Counted from the first letter of the stretch, positions 28,854-39,938 are shown. The stretch is 41,142 nucleotides of DNA from Gyrodactylus bullatarudis (GCA_012064415.1 SSNU01000078.1:116428-157569), one strand, 5' to 3'. Notes: a model not told the origin generated them from the sequence alone. Made by a program: numbers and translations.

Positions 28854-31800
28854 CTAACAACTGGGATCTATGCCATTGCACTCTTCCTGGTCATATAGTA
28901 GTTCACATGGTTTACCAGAGAGTCTGCTTGGCTTGAGAATACGCCGACTTCTGAGTCTTGAACCAGTTTGAGAGGAACACTTGACTGAACATGGTCCCCA
29001 ACCGGTCCATTTCGACATTACACAATCCTGAGATTGTTTCACCTTTGACCTGACATCAAAAGTCTGTGCGTCAATTTCTTCCGTCTCATTTTCGGCACCA
29101 GTCTGTTGAGTTTGCTGAGCAATTTTTCTTGCTTTTGCTAAAGTCTTTGTTCTGTGAACCTCTTCTGGCATGCATGTTTCCATGCATTCATCATTTGTGC
29201 CGAAGCGGTTATCGTTACCTTCACAGCCGTTATACACAAATTCACGACATCTATTGTTCCTTTTTGAATAGTACCATTTTATTGAAAGTGAGTTACCCCC
29301 GTTCTTGCACATGACACCTGCTTCCATTGGGAAATTACAATTGGGACTGGGCTCTTTAACTGGACTATCCTTATCGTCTCTAGCAATACTCGATGTTCTG
29401 TATTGTAATAAGACCATCCTCTCACGTCGCCATTGGGGCAACGCTTCAACCGGCTTGAAACAAAAGCTTTCGCATTCCTCCTTGGATTTGAAGCTAACAT
29501 GAAATAAAAAATTGATTAGAAAAACCCTTCTTATTGATCATAACTGATTATTACATTACTTGTTACGATTACCCTTACATCCAAGATAATTAAATGGAAG
29601 ACAGGCATGATCTTCGGCGCTATAATGATACTTTGTCATATTCTTTCCACATTCTACACCGTCACTGCGTCCTTCCCCACAAATGGCTACGGGATCACAA
29701 ATAGTGTCACTTATTGAGCATTTCTCCCACTCAATAATGGTACCAGTTCTCTGCTCCTCTGGAGTTGTAAGGACAGTATGACAAATTTCTTTTTCTGACA
29801 GACGAGCCAGAGATCTTGATCGCTTTCGTTGTCCATTTTCAGGGTCATTACAGGTTGCATTACATCTAGTCCATTCTGACCAGCGAAGTAGGGAGCAGGG
29901 AGCACTATAATCACAGACACGTTGTATTCCGTCACAGCTCTTTAATAATTAAAAATTCATAATTCTATAGCAATCATCGCTCTATTTTAACCATTGCTTA
30001 AATTTTCTAAATACAAAATACAAAGATCATTTTGACTCTCACCTTAGTTTCAACGTGATTGCGAACTCAACAATGAAGTGTATTTATCAGAGTGGTTATA
30101 AATTGACATTTAATTAAAATAAAAACTGCAAGCATTTCCTGATGATTTATTGCAGAGGTGAATGATGAGAAAAAAAGATTCTAGTTTTATTTAATTTATT
30201 GTTTGTTGATCAGCAATAATATCATTGAGATGTTTATTTAATAAATATCATTTATCATGTCAAATAGTACAAGTGAAAATGATAGAACTGGTTTTTAATT
30301 AGACAAATATAAAGCTAATTGATATGAAGTTGCGAATCTATGATTTTTACAAATATCTCGGCATTTTCATTAAGAACTCGAATTTTTTGGAATCCTATAA
30401 AATGTAGGGAAAACCTTAAGGAAGCTTCCATTTAATGCAAGCAGAAACTAATCAAGGAAATGTTTTTCTAGACAATTGTTCATTGTTGAATAGATGAAAG
30501 AAATTATCTACAGTAAAAGAAGAGCTAGTGTTTGTTTCTTTTGCTTTCAATAGATCTCCTTAAAATATATCATTATTAAGTAGACTGAAGGAACAATTGA
30601 ATGGATTCTCCCATAGCAGTTCCTGAATTCGGTTTTGTTTAGAGAAAAATATCATTAACAATTCAATATATTCATAAACAAACTAATTATAAATTTGCAT
30701 GAGATCTGGAAATAATTAGACATGGCTTAGTTAATTACACACGTGAAAAAACAATTGCAAGGTATTTTTACATCTGGGCTATCAAAGGAATAGAAGTTAA
30801 AGAAAGTAGGAACCATTTGAAGTGACATATAAGGTAGTTTAGAATTGAACAAATTTTTTTACTACAATCTAATCGAAGTGAAAATTTCATTCAGATCTTA
30901 AACAACAAAAATATACAAAAAGCTGTGTTTATCACCATTTCTGATTAGTTTAACCCTCGCCCTGGAAATGGCAAAAATGACATAGGAAAATCATTCCAGG
31001 GCGTGGGCAATTTTAATGGCATTCCTGTCCTTTCAAAAATAAATTTAAAAGGCATACTTATGAGTAAATATACAAACTAATAAAAATTGATTTTTTTAAT
31101 CAAAAATAAGAATTCATTTCTGTCTTTAGACCACTTCGAAGCCCATAATAGATTTCGTTTTTAAAATTTAAAATTAAAGGAAATTCAATATAGGGCCGTT
31201 TGATTCCTAGTTTTCTATCTTGATATTCACTAGAAAGTTGCAACTAAATTTATTCAATAAGTGAATAAAGTTTCCAATAGAATTCAGATCTGGGTTTTAG
31301 CTGGATAGCCTTTAAGAGTTGGGAGCCTGGTGTTTCTAAATAAGCTTACAGTCTAAAGAGATCAAAGAAAACATTACAGCAAATGAAGACGAAGATGAGT
31401 TCACAGCCAGATGATTTGAAGCCTGCTTTTATTTCTTCTCTGAGGAAATTTCGATGTCTGTTGACATCTATTGAAGCAATTATTTCTATCATGTTTCTCC
31501 TTTCGTGAAGCTTCTTGATATTTTCATGGAGAGTTTCAAATATTCAAGAAATGATGATTGCGATTGTTAATTCAGTAATATTTTATAAGTGTGGATAATA
31601 TAAATTTGAACAAGAAGTAATTGGAAAACAACTTTTGTTCTAAAATAATAAATATTAATTTTATGAACTTGAATAATATTGGTGATTCTGAAAATTTGCT
31701 CTAAAAAATTAATGAGCAAATTTTATTGAAGAATTTTTTCATTAATTAAAAGAACTTTTGATGGTCTTTTGATTTTTCTAAACAGAACTTTTTGTTACTG

Positions 31801-34800
31801 TCCTTATCCCCAGATCGATTTTTCTCACAATTTTAAAGGTCTCAGAAATTTTTAAATCTCAAATTTGATTCCTTAGTTAATTCTTAAATTCTGTTGAAAA
31901 ATGATTAGTTTCTTGGTTCCAGAATATTTCAAGAATAAAAAGGATGCCAAAAGTTAGAAGAATAAGCGCTTTATTTCAGGCATACTCATCAACCTCTTAC
32001 ATACCAAATATATGTTACAGTGATTCTGGAAACTTATGTGAGTCTGCAGACTCCCTGAAAGTCTGTAGACTCCCTAGTAAATCAGGGAATCTGGAAACTC
32101 GGTATTCAGAATTCCTGATTAGCTATTCACTAGTAACAATGAATCTGGAAACTTTAGGAACTCTGCAGACTCACTGATTGTTTACCCAGGGATTCTGGAA
32201 AATAACTATTATTAATTTTAACTACTAAGTTTTAAGCCCTAAATTTTCAATGATATGAATAAAATACACTGTTCTTGGTCAGTGCTAGTGTTTAGCCGAA
32301 TACACAAGTGTTTTCAGAATTGAAAGATAATTTTAAAATAAAGTTTTTATTACTGTTGATTTAAGGCTTATTTTATTTAGCTGAAATATAGAGCCAAGGC
32401 TTCATATGATTTGACAGCAGTGACGAATTATGATTAGTTTCCAGAATCCCTGATTTGCTAGGGAGTCTGCAGACTCACATAAGTTTCCAGAATCACTGTA
32501 ACATATATACTAAAACACAAAGAATTAAAAATTGAATCTGATTAGCTCTCTATGTTGATGAGGGTGGGGGACATTATGTAACACATTGTATCTTTGATTG
32601 GCGTGTGTAGTGGGGATTATTGGTTCCCACTATGGCATTTTACGTTTTCCCAATTAAAAAATGATATCAAAGATCATCTGTCTAACCAGAATCATTTCCA
32701 GAATAGCTTTATGTAAACATAATTTACCTTTGGTTTTTATTAATAGAAATATGCTCTTGAAAAGCCATCAAAAAGAATCATGTCTAAGAAGAGATTGATT
32801 TTTAAACTTACCTTGGTCTCCTTCAATGGTAGATGTTGACAAAGTTCATTCTTTTTATTTAGAACCAACAGCCTAGTTCTCATTTGAGTACCTATTCCAC
32901 ATGTTGTAGAGCACTGGGACCAAGCGGACCAATCTGAGACTTTACACAGGAATGTTGCCATGTTAGCCAAAGCTGGGTCTGACAGGGGATTATTTGGACC
33001 GAAACCTCCGCTACCGGCTGTATTGGCACTCTGACTAAGAGCGTCTCCACGTTTACCTTTTCTTGAAGAGTTAACCTTTGTCTTTTTGGTTTCGTCCTCT
33101 TTCACTTCTTCGTCGCCAGCGAGGTTAGAACTTGTGATTTTCTTGAGACTTCCATCACCAAGGAATATTTGGACGTTGGGAGCAATGTCATTTGTACATT
33201 GCCAATCTTTTTCTGGCTTGATTCGTTCAATTATTAGTTGGGCTACTGGCTTATTTGGCGTGAATGGATTGCCTGGCTTTGTCTCCTCATTTATGTACAT
33301 TATGGGTTTAGGTATTGCCTAGGAAATTAAGTTACAAAATTAATTGGTTGATAAGAATTTTATGATTTTATAATCTAAAGAAAAAATTACTTTTATGATA
33401 AATTTGATTATTTTCAAATTTCGGTTTTGTGCCAAAATTCCTTTTTTTCAAACTTAGAACTGAAATATTTTATCGATTTGAAAGGCGGATTGTGATCAGA
33501 AAAAGGTTTTCCAGGATCCTAATTAGACAAGAAAGTTGAATATCACCGTCAAATTTCCGATAGTTCTTCCATTTTCAAAGGATTTTGAATAGTTGAAAAT
33601 TCAATTATTTTCAAGTAGTGAAAATGATCTAGAAATCAAAATTCAGCTCCCAAACGATAATAAAGTTATGCCATCAGTGAACAAATTTTGCATAATTTAT
33701 TTTTTTGTCTAATTCTGATCCTGAAAAACTTATTTTGACCACACTCAGCATTTCAAAAAAATAAAAAAATTGGAAGAAATAAGTTGCCTGATTTCCTTGA
33801 AGATATTTTGGGCTGCTGACCTGGAGCCATTCTGGAGATAAGAACGAACGGAAGATTTGTTTTGGTGAATAATTATTTATAAAGCTTTATTTTCGTCGGT
33901 TCTCTTCAAACCAAAGACCGACTATCGATATATATTTATACACGAAATAATGTTGGGAACATTTAGGTTTAGCCAATAGCATTTATTCACCAGGAGTTGA
34001 TCAATTGGACTTGAGCGTGTTCATACTCCTCGGGCTGTGAGGAATACATCTATTTTTTAATTACTGGTTGGTAATCCTTTCCTCTGTTTTCCCGTTTTTT
34101 CGTTCTTAACTCCAGCATGACTCCAGGTCAGCAGCCCAAAAATAAAAAAATCAGTTCAAAGTTCAAAATATGTGATTTTGGTCCAAGGATGCCTAAAAGT
34201 TATTGATAAATTCGAATTCTTGATGAAATAATCGAGATTTTTGTAAAAAATCATAGATTCCCAACTTCATATTAGTTAGCTTTATAAGCGAGATGAATTA
34301 TGATTGTGTTTTAAGTATACCTTTTCTCCGATTGATTCAAATGTATCTCGTTCTAATGAATCATATTGATTGCATATATATGTCAACAATTTGTATTCAC
34401 AATTAATGAGATGGAGGAAATAGATATCCACAGTATTGAGTGATAGAAAAAGATGTGTTCATTCATAAATTTCGATTGATTGAATAAAATAGAAAAATCA
34501 GTCAAGAGAGAATTCCCATCAACTTTGTTAAAAAAACTCCCATTTTTCCTTGGATCAAGGCATCTTTTAGTTAGGATAGAAAGGAAATTTTATTTCAAGC
34601 ACTTTTGATCAAATTCTTCTTAATTTTTAAACTTGAAGTTTGAATTCGAAGGCATTTTCGTTATTTTATTTCAAGTTGGCATCGAAATTCAATCTTTTAA
34701 AACATAAAGTTTTTTGAAAAAGAAATACTTCATAGATTTAAGATAGAAAAGTTTAAAATAAGGAAAATTTAAAATGTCTCCTAATTTTTCCAAAATCATA

Positions 34801-37800
34801 AATCCTCAAATTCATCGAGAATAGCTTTAGGATCAACAGAATCTTGAAGAAGTTTAAAAAAATTTAATGAATCAAAACATCCTGTATTATGATCCGAGGG
34901 TATTTTATATTAAATTAACCTACATGACGATTTGCTTGTGGTGGAATATATGTGTCTCCTTCTACTACTCCAGCATCCCATGGATACAAATTAATTGCCA
35001 TTTTATTAATCCAACTGCAATCTGCTAAGCAAAGTGACTGTCCTGATACACCGGTACACCAGTCTGGACTAGGTCCCATCATCGTTAGCATACTAAATAC
35101 AGGATGTGTTCTATTGACAGCAAAATAGAGAATTCTTTTTTCATTCATTGATTCTGGCGTCCACATTCCCTTGCCAGAAATGAGGCTGAATAAGGGAGCT
35201 ATTCCGGTGCTGCCTCTTTGAGATCCTGTTTGGACATTGGAAATTCCTTTAAGTTCTCTGACATCTCTTTCAAACTGTTGATTCATAACAGTTGTATCTC
35301 CAAACATACAGACAGGACTGACACCAGCAGATGCCGGCTCTCCAATCTTATAAACGCTGTACGAAGGCATATGTGACACCCCTATCAAATTAGTCCAGTG
35401 CAATAATTCTTGGTTATTGTGCGGCCAGTCTTTAGGATGACTTGTTGAATTCCATGTACCCTGGAAGGTCATTTTATATGTGGCTGTACCACAGGCACAG
35501 CAGTCTTTTGGCTGCATCGAGTCCATTCTGAAACCTTTCTTGTTCATATCAATTCGATAATATTCATCCTTTACCTGACGCGATATGGGTATATTTGGGT
35601 CTGGAGTAGTAGGACGCAGAATCTCCACTGGCAGGACAGCCACAGGTGGACGAAGTCTTGTTGGGCATAAAATCTTGCGGAGGCCTCCTGAAAACATCAC
35701 AAGTTAGAAACTATTTACAAGTATGAAATAAAGGAAAATCATATTGATTATCTTACTACTAGATACATAATTTGGTACATAATTTTCCATAAAAATCGAT
35801 TTATATTCTACATCAAATGGGAATTATATAACTCACAATGTACACACATAAAATTCTAGTTCTCAATAACAAACACAAGATACACTCTGCAAACATCCTG
35901 AGTCTGAAGGAATCATCATCAATTTCTAGGTATCCATCTGAGTTAAAATTTACGCATCAGTAAACAAATGGGGAGAAATCTTTGAATAAGACTTTGATTC
36001 TATCTATTCTCTCCATGATCCTAGTTGAGGTCGTAATGCATTTTTATTTGTCATGTGGATTTAAAATAACCATTATTTGATCGATAATGTAACTTATAAG
36101 GTGATCGAATCGTTAAGTTTTTTTATTTCAAGGTGTGAGATGGATTAAAAGTTATTATTATTAAATCAAAAATGAGAATTTCGCATCAAGTGGAATCTCA
36201 AAATTGATCTTTTTTTCTTCATATTGCATCATGACTCATAAGAATCTTCAATATGTTCGAAGTCTTGATGAAAACATTGAGAACTTTGGAAAGCTCATAG
36301 ATTCCCAAATTTCATATAAATTAGCTAAACCCTTTCGGTGCTGATGGACATTCATTAGAATTGAATTAATATCGCTCTCTCTTCCGTACTAACTAGGAAG
36401 ATACCTTTCTATTTTAGTAATGCATGAAATAAAATTATTCAATCAAAAATTACAGCTTTAATTTCTAATTTTTCCGTTGACGACACCATAGATGTATGGG
36501 GTAAAGAAAAATCTCTTATTAACCTATGTAGACCTAATCTTAAGCTAATTGACATGGAGATGAGAATTTACGATTTTTTGAAAAAACTCAATAATTTTCT
36601 CCGGATTCACAGAAAAAAAAATTTTTTGAATTCTAAAACGGAATGAGCTAATAAGATGTGAATATTTGAAAAAATTCTGGAAAAAATTCAATCTGACCAA
36701 AATTAGGCCGTTTTTCGAATTTTGAAAATGTTCCAAATTTCGAATTATCGAAATCGATGAAAATTTTGGGTTCAAAAGTTGAAAAAATTTGAAATGTGGA
36801 ACATTTTCAAAATTCGAAAAACGGCCTAATTTTGGTCAGATTGAATTTTTTCGAATATCTCACATCTTATTAGCTCATTCCGTTTTAGAATTCAAAAATT
36901 TTTTTTTCTGTGAATCCGGAGAAAATTATTGAGTTTTTTGTAACAATACAGTAAATTCTGATCTTCATGTCAACTAGCTTTAGATGTTCAGAAAAATTTT
37001 CAGTACAATCTTCAACAACCTTGGCTAATGTGAGCTTTTTCACTTTTCTCTCCACTGTTGCTATTTATTGGAGGGTTTTGGTGTTTTTTTCAGCTTGGAT
37101 TTAATTCTTATTTACGTTGACTTTTACTATTTTTTCATAATTTTTAAATTATTACCTTTTATTAACTTAAGAATTACCACTGATGATGCTTCAAGAAATT
37201 TACATTTGGTTTTAATATATCTTCTTTCAATTTTCTAAGTTATGAATTTAAGTGGATTTTCGGACGTGCTCGAAAAACTACGTGAATAACTAATTCGTCT
37301 TAATTGTTGACTATTTAATTAGAATAAAAGTAAAAGATATATTAACACCAAATACGTATTTCTTAAAGGATCATCAATGGTATCACTTTAAAAATGATCG
37401 AATCAAAATAATAATTTACTCAAATTTAATCAAAATTTGAATAAAAATCAGAAATTTTGTTGACACAAGATTGACTCAAAATTCTGCAACAATTTACGGT
37501 AGAGGACTATTTTTTAACTCAAAATCTCTTAAATTTTCTTGAAAGTACTTTTTTCTACTTATTTTTGAGTTTATGAGATACTATTTTTCATCTTTTTTCG
37601 GTACTATTTTTGAGACCCTAGTAATAACTTATTACTGAATATTATCTCAACGATTTATAGAAAAAATTTCAAACCGCTTTGTCATTCGGAAGAAGGTCTG
37701 GTCTAAACATGTTTGAGCCATTAAACCTACTAGCTAAGTGTGGTCACTGGTTATTACTATATCCTTGTGAATCTAACTTGATGGAGATTGTCTTCTCACA

Positions 37801-39938
37801 CCTAGATGTTAGAGTTCGGATAAGCAAGTGTCAATTCCATAAGAGAGTCAAATAATATTCAACTCACGGTGGCAGATGTATACGCGTTTCGTCCTTTTTA
37901 GGACGAGTCAGTACACCATAGCCTGGAATCGAACCCGGGTCTTCAACGTTGTGAGGCAACGCTTCTAACCACTAGGCCAGAACCCCCGTTCGTCTCCTAT
38001 CACTCAACACTCCCATAGTTTGAGCCGCATCTATGGGATTTCAAACATAATACTCATAAAAATTTTCAGCAATCAAAAATTCCCTTGTAAATAAAATTCG
38101 TTTTTTTGACTTATCATGACCAGTTTCATTTCAAATCGTACAAGTTTTATTGAATTTAGGCTATGGTCTACTGACTTTGGTTACCCCATATTAGAAAGGA
38201 AATTTATTAGGCTACAAGAATATATGTATAACTCATAAAGATAACCTGTCACTGACGCTAACCAAATTTATTTAAAGAAGAGTAATTTTTTTGAAAACCT
38301 ATTTGTTATCGTAAAAAATACCTGTAAATTTCTATTATGCAATCGCCTGCTCGATATCTTTCATGGTTTGGAAGATAACTAGTGTTAGATCCAAAAAAAT
38401 AACAATGGTAATAACCTGTAGTTCTACTATAATATAGTAGGTTTTATGTCTGAAATTTACCTTCTTTTGGCACTCTGTATGATGATGAAAAGTTGGGCAT
38501 TTTATCATAGAATAAGAATGTTGAATTATTCAGATGCATTATCTCACTTTTTGAGATAATTGTTGGGTATAAAAATCAATAATTTCAAAAATCCTCTTCT
38601 CCTATGCTTAATCCCATGTGTAATCCAAGGATCAAGAATACTTGGAAAAATAACACATTCTTATGATAATATGCCTTATTTTAGATAGAATTTAGGGAGA
38701 ATTTTTATGTAAAATTCTCTGATATGATACGTGATTGGAAAGTTAAACTTTTAAGGTCTCATTTTAGCCATTTTTTCATAGAAAGTCTTTTTACTGAATA
38801 ACTCGAAAAATCGATTGTAGAATTTTTAAAGAGCAAAAAATTCTTTAAAAAAGTGGAAAATATCATTGAGTAGAAAATAATAATGTCCGATTTGTAAGAC
38901 TGTGTTATTAAATGTGGAATGAGCGAGTATTACAACATCATTTTCAATGAAAGGCGGTGTTGAATAATAAATCACAAAATATTAAAATCGAAGACACCAA
39001 TAAAATATTTCTGTGTCAATTTATGCTTCTTCATAATTTTCAACAAAATATTCAAACCAAATTATACGTTTAATTTATTCTCAACAGTTTAAGAAATATT
39101 GAAACAATAATGAACCAAATTTAAAAAATCTAGGATCTGGGCTGAAACGATAGTTTTGAGAATATCTTTCAAAATCCTTCTTGTATTAGATAGGAAAATT
39201 TTTTTTGGTTTCTTACCCATGTTTCCATATATCGTTGCATGATAACCTCTAGTTTGAATGTTTGCAACGATTGCTAGACAACTTCTTGTTGAATCTTCTG
39301 AGCTGCTTGATCTTGGAGATCGCCAATTGATCATGACTCTTGAAAACCTTGGCGATAGACTTACACCAATATTTTCCGAAGTTGACTCGATATTTCTCTC
39401 AGCCACAAGACCACGACAGCCTTTTCGGTCTCTGGTTGTGCCTGTAACGCCAGTTCCTGCACCTGGTAACAATGCCATTGGAGGTAGATGGGCCCAATTT
39501 CCCAATGATTTTATATCTATCTAGAGAACAGTTTATTATAAATCTTACGAAAGTTGAATTTTTCTCATCCATAAGAAAACCAGTTCTGGACGTTTCCTCT
39601 TCAACTGTACTCGGCTCAAGCCATACGAGATAATCTTTGAACGAAACCAACTCATGACGATTCTTTATCTCGACAACATATTCTGTTTCCGGTTCAAACC
39701 AGCCATCAGTCATTACACCGTCAGAATATCTTCGAATACTTATCATGAAATCATTGTCCGTTTCCATTTCAACCATATTCATTTCCCGACGCTCCATATC
39801 GAATATTTTCTCGCCTTCATAACGTTTAAGACCTTGGTCAAGGATAAAACAGTTATCATCAATTCCTCGTTGTAAAACTCCCCTGATATTGGCAAAATAG
39901 ATCAAAAGTATGAGCCTTGTAAAGGCTATGCTAATCAT
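28854..39938 (-). CDS. SPON1: F-spondin (spondin-1/fat-spondin type), complete, six coding exons
   Basis: Exons 39549-39938, 39217-39520, 34924-35687, 32812-33318, 29560-29939 and 28854-29493 join in frame to 994 aa. Order: signal peptide (MISIAFTRLILLIYF), Reeler (about 28-225), Spondin_N (about 294-475, with CCACGTATYKMTFQGTW, LTMMGPSPDW and PWDAG metal-site motifs), TSP1 (611-662, WSAWSQC), TSP1 (670-712, WSEWTRC), Kunitz (742-793), Kunitz (834-889) and TSP1 (939-994, WTGWGPC). The first Kunitz has Gly after its second cysteine, so it is probably not an inhibitor; the second has Lys there, as trypsin-type inhibitors do. F-spondin is an extracellular-matrix protein guiding cell and axon adhesion; Kunitz domains are usual in the insect form. 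All splice sites are GT-AG. Intron 1 would be 28 nt. Introns 2-4 are full of MITE, PLE and SINE copies. Confidence 0.93.
29940..30310. other. F-spondin intron 4, nothing recognised
   Basis: AT-rich intron sequence. Confidence 0.5.
30311..30410. mobile_element. MITE end, AGCTAATTG family
   Basis: AAGCTAATTGATATGAAGTT followed by GCGAATCTATGATTTTTAC and ATCTCGGCATTTTCATTAAG is the left end of the family; no matching right end was found nearby. Confidence 0.5.
30954..31013. mobile_element. Diverged piggyBac-like MITE
   Basis: TTAA (30950-30953) then CCCTCGCCCTGGA; the opposite end TCCAGGGCGTGGGC is near 30995-31008, followed by TTTTAA. Related to the element at 20068. Confidence 0.5.
31440..31930 (+). 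repeat. Dispersed repeat, copy 2 (partner at 11083-11600)
   Basis: See copy 1. This copy is preceded at about 31355-31440 by a short coding-like stretch (SSQPDDLKPAFISSLRKF) missing from copy 1, which may be part of the same element. Confidence 0.7.
31957..31996 (-). ncRNA. Hammerhead-like motif, family 2, solitary unit
   Basis: Minus strand: GAGG, TTGATGA (core first base changed), GTATGCCT, GAAA, TAA/TTA hairpin around AGCGC, TT, then CTTC pairing with GAGG including one G-U. Third sequence variant of the family-2 motif; the changed core base should abolish activity. Confidence 0.4.
32014..32502. mobile_element. GTTAC-type hairpin transposon, complete, 489 bp
   Basis: Ends GTTACAGTGATTCTGG and its exact reverse complement, flanked by ATATAT (32008-32013 and 32503-32508). 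Inverted arms of about 70 bp carry GTGAGTCTGCAGACTCCCT; the left arm has an extra 18-nt duplication. No ORF. The uninterrupted sequence is known from the 497-bp unit (CCAAATATATAGTAAAA), confirming the insertion and the 6-bp duplication. Confidence 0.85.
33336..34291. mobile_element. MITE, AGCTAATTG family, diverged copy with an inserted element
   Basis: Interior blocks shared with the 5.7-kb copy (TGCCAAAATTCCTTTTTT, TATCGATTTGAAAG, AGGATCCTAATTAGACAA) are followed by their inverse near 33690-33770. The right end AGATTCCCAACTTCATATTA closes at about 34285. A separate 328-bp element is inserted inside. Confidence 0.5.
33810..34137. mobile_element. 328-bp inverted-repeat element with GGGCTGCTGACCTGGAG ends
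   Basis: The first 17 bp are perfectly inverted at the right end, with similarity continuing to about 33 bp. The inverted match extends outward as TTTT/AAAA, with ATA on each side as a possible short duplication. No coding sequence. Confidence 0.65.
34292..34923. other. F-spondin intron 3, nothing recognised
   Basis: AT-rich intron sequence up to the donor at 34923. Confidence 0.5.
35688..36240. other. F-spondin intron 2, right part of window of interest; nothing recognised
   Basis: No open frame or repeat end. A partial MITE end (ATAGATTCCCAAATTTCATA) follows at about 36298. Confidence 0.5.
36543..36979. mobile_element. 437-bp near-perfect palindromic MITE
   Basis: Ends AGCTAATTGACATGGAGAT and AGCTAGTTGACATGAAGAT in opposite orientation, flanked by TTA (36540-36542 and 36980-36982), as PIF/Harbinger-type elements produce. 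The two arms of about 200 bp are almost identical inverses (for example TCCGGATTCACAG, AACGGAATGAGCTAATAAGA, AAAATTAGGCCGTTTTTCG). Confidence 0.85.
37176..37210 (+). ncRNA. Hammerhead-like motif, family-1 PLE, copy P5
   Basis: ACCA 37176-37179, CTGATGA 37180-37186, TGCTTCAA 37187-37194, GAAA 37195-37198, TTTACA 37199-37204, TT 37205-37206, TGGT 37207-37210. Full core; stem I ACCA/TGGT; stems II and III weak. Confidence 0.5.
37345..37383 (-). ncRNA. Hammerhead-like motif, family-1 PLE, copy P6
   Basis: Minus strand: ATACCA, TTGATGA (first core base changed), TCCTTTAA, GAAA, TACGTA, TT, TGGTGT. Stem III has A-T where other copies have G-C, a paired change. It faces copy P5 across 135 bp, 3' end to 3' end. 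Confidence 0.5.
37723..37988 (-). mobile_element. tRNA-derived SINE with hammerhead, copy 2 (near full length)
   Basis: On the minus strand the head is tRNA-like: box A TGGCCTAGTGGTTAGAAGC (37979-37961) and box B GGTTCGATTCC (37935-37925), matching the pol III consensus, with a GCCTCAC anticodon-loop-like segment recalling tRNA-Val. The hammerhead (37917-37868) follows directly, then a body of about 145 bp shared with copy 1. No poly(A) tail or target duplication was identified. It lies in F-spondin intron 2. Confidence 0.85.
37868..37917 (-). ncRNA. Hammerhead ribozyme in SINE copy 2 (core mutated)
   Basis: Minus strand: GGTGTA, CTGACTC (37911-37905; GA of the core changed to TC), stem II GTCC/GGAC with a 6-nt loop, GAAA (37890-37887), short stem III, ATC, then TGCCACC. 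Stem II is perfect and longer than in copy 1. The core change should make this copy inactive. Confidence 0.6.
38040..39216. other. F-spondin intron 2, distal part; nothing recognised
   Basis: AT-rich sequence ending at the donor GTAAGA (39216-39211). Confidence 0.5.

Larger units (their letters stand above)
31940..32570 (-). repeat. Family-2 PLE terminal unit interrupted by a GTTAC element
   Basis: 31940-32013 and 32503-32570 match successive parts of the 497-bp unit (AGGATGCC, AATAAGCGCTTTATT, TCAGGCATACTC, CTCTTACAT; then CTAAAAC-ACAAAGAA, AATCTGATT, GAGGGTGGGGG). No PLE coding sequence lies next to it, so it is a solitary unit. Confidence 0.7.
36459..37240 (+). mobile_element. Family-1 PLE 3' part, split by a MITE
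   Basis: 36459-36540 encodes VDDTIDVWGKEKSLINLCRP and 36980-37030 continues with DVQKNFQYNLQQPWLM and a stop, the C terminus of the GIY-YIG region. The 3' untranslated block (CTTTTTCACTTTTCTCTCC, TATTGGAGGGTTTTGG) and terminal repeat follow. The 36543-36979 MITE interrupts it. Confidence 0.75.

Noticed and set aside
28854..29500. Separate Kunitz-only protease-inhibitor gene
   Set aside because: Splice sites and phase join this exon to the upstream TSP1 exon and the whole F-spondin series.
37921..37988. A functional tRNA gene
   Set aside because: Box A and box B are good, but acceptor and anticodon arms do not pair properly and the sequence continues into a repeated body with a hammerhead: it is a SINE head.
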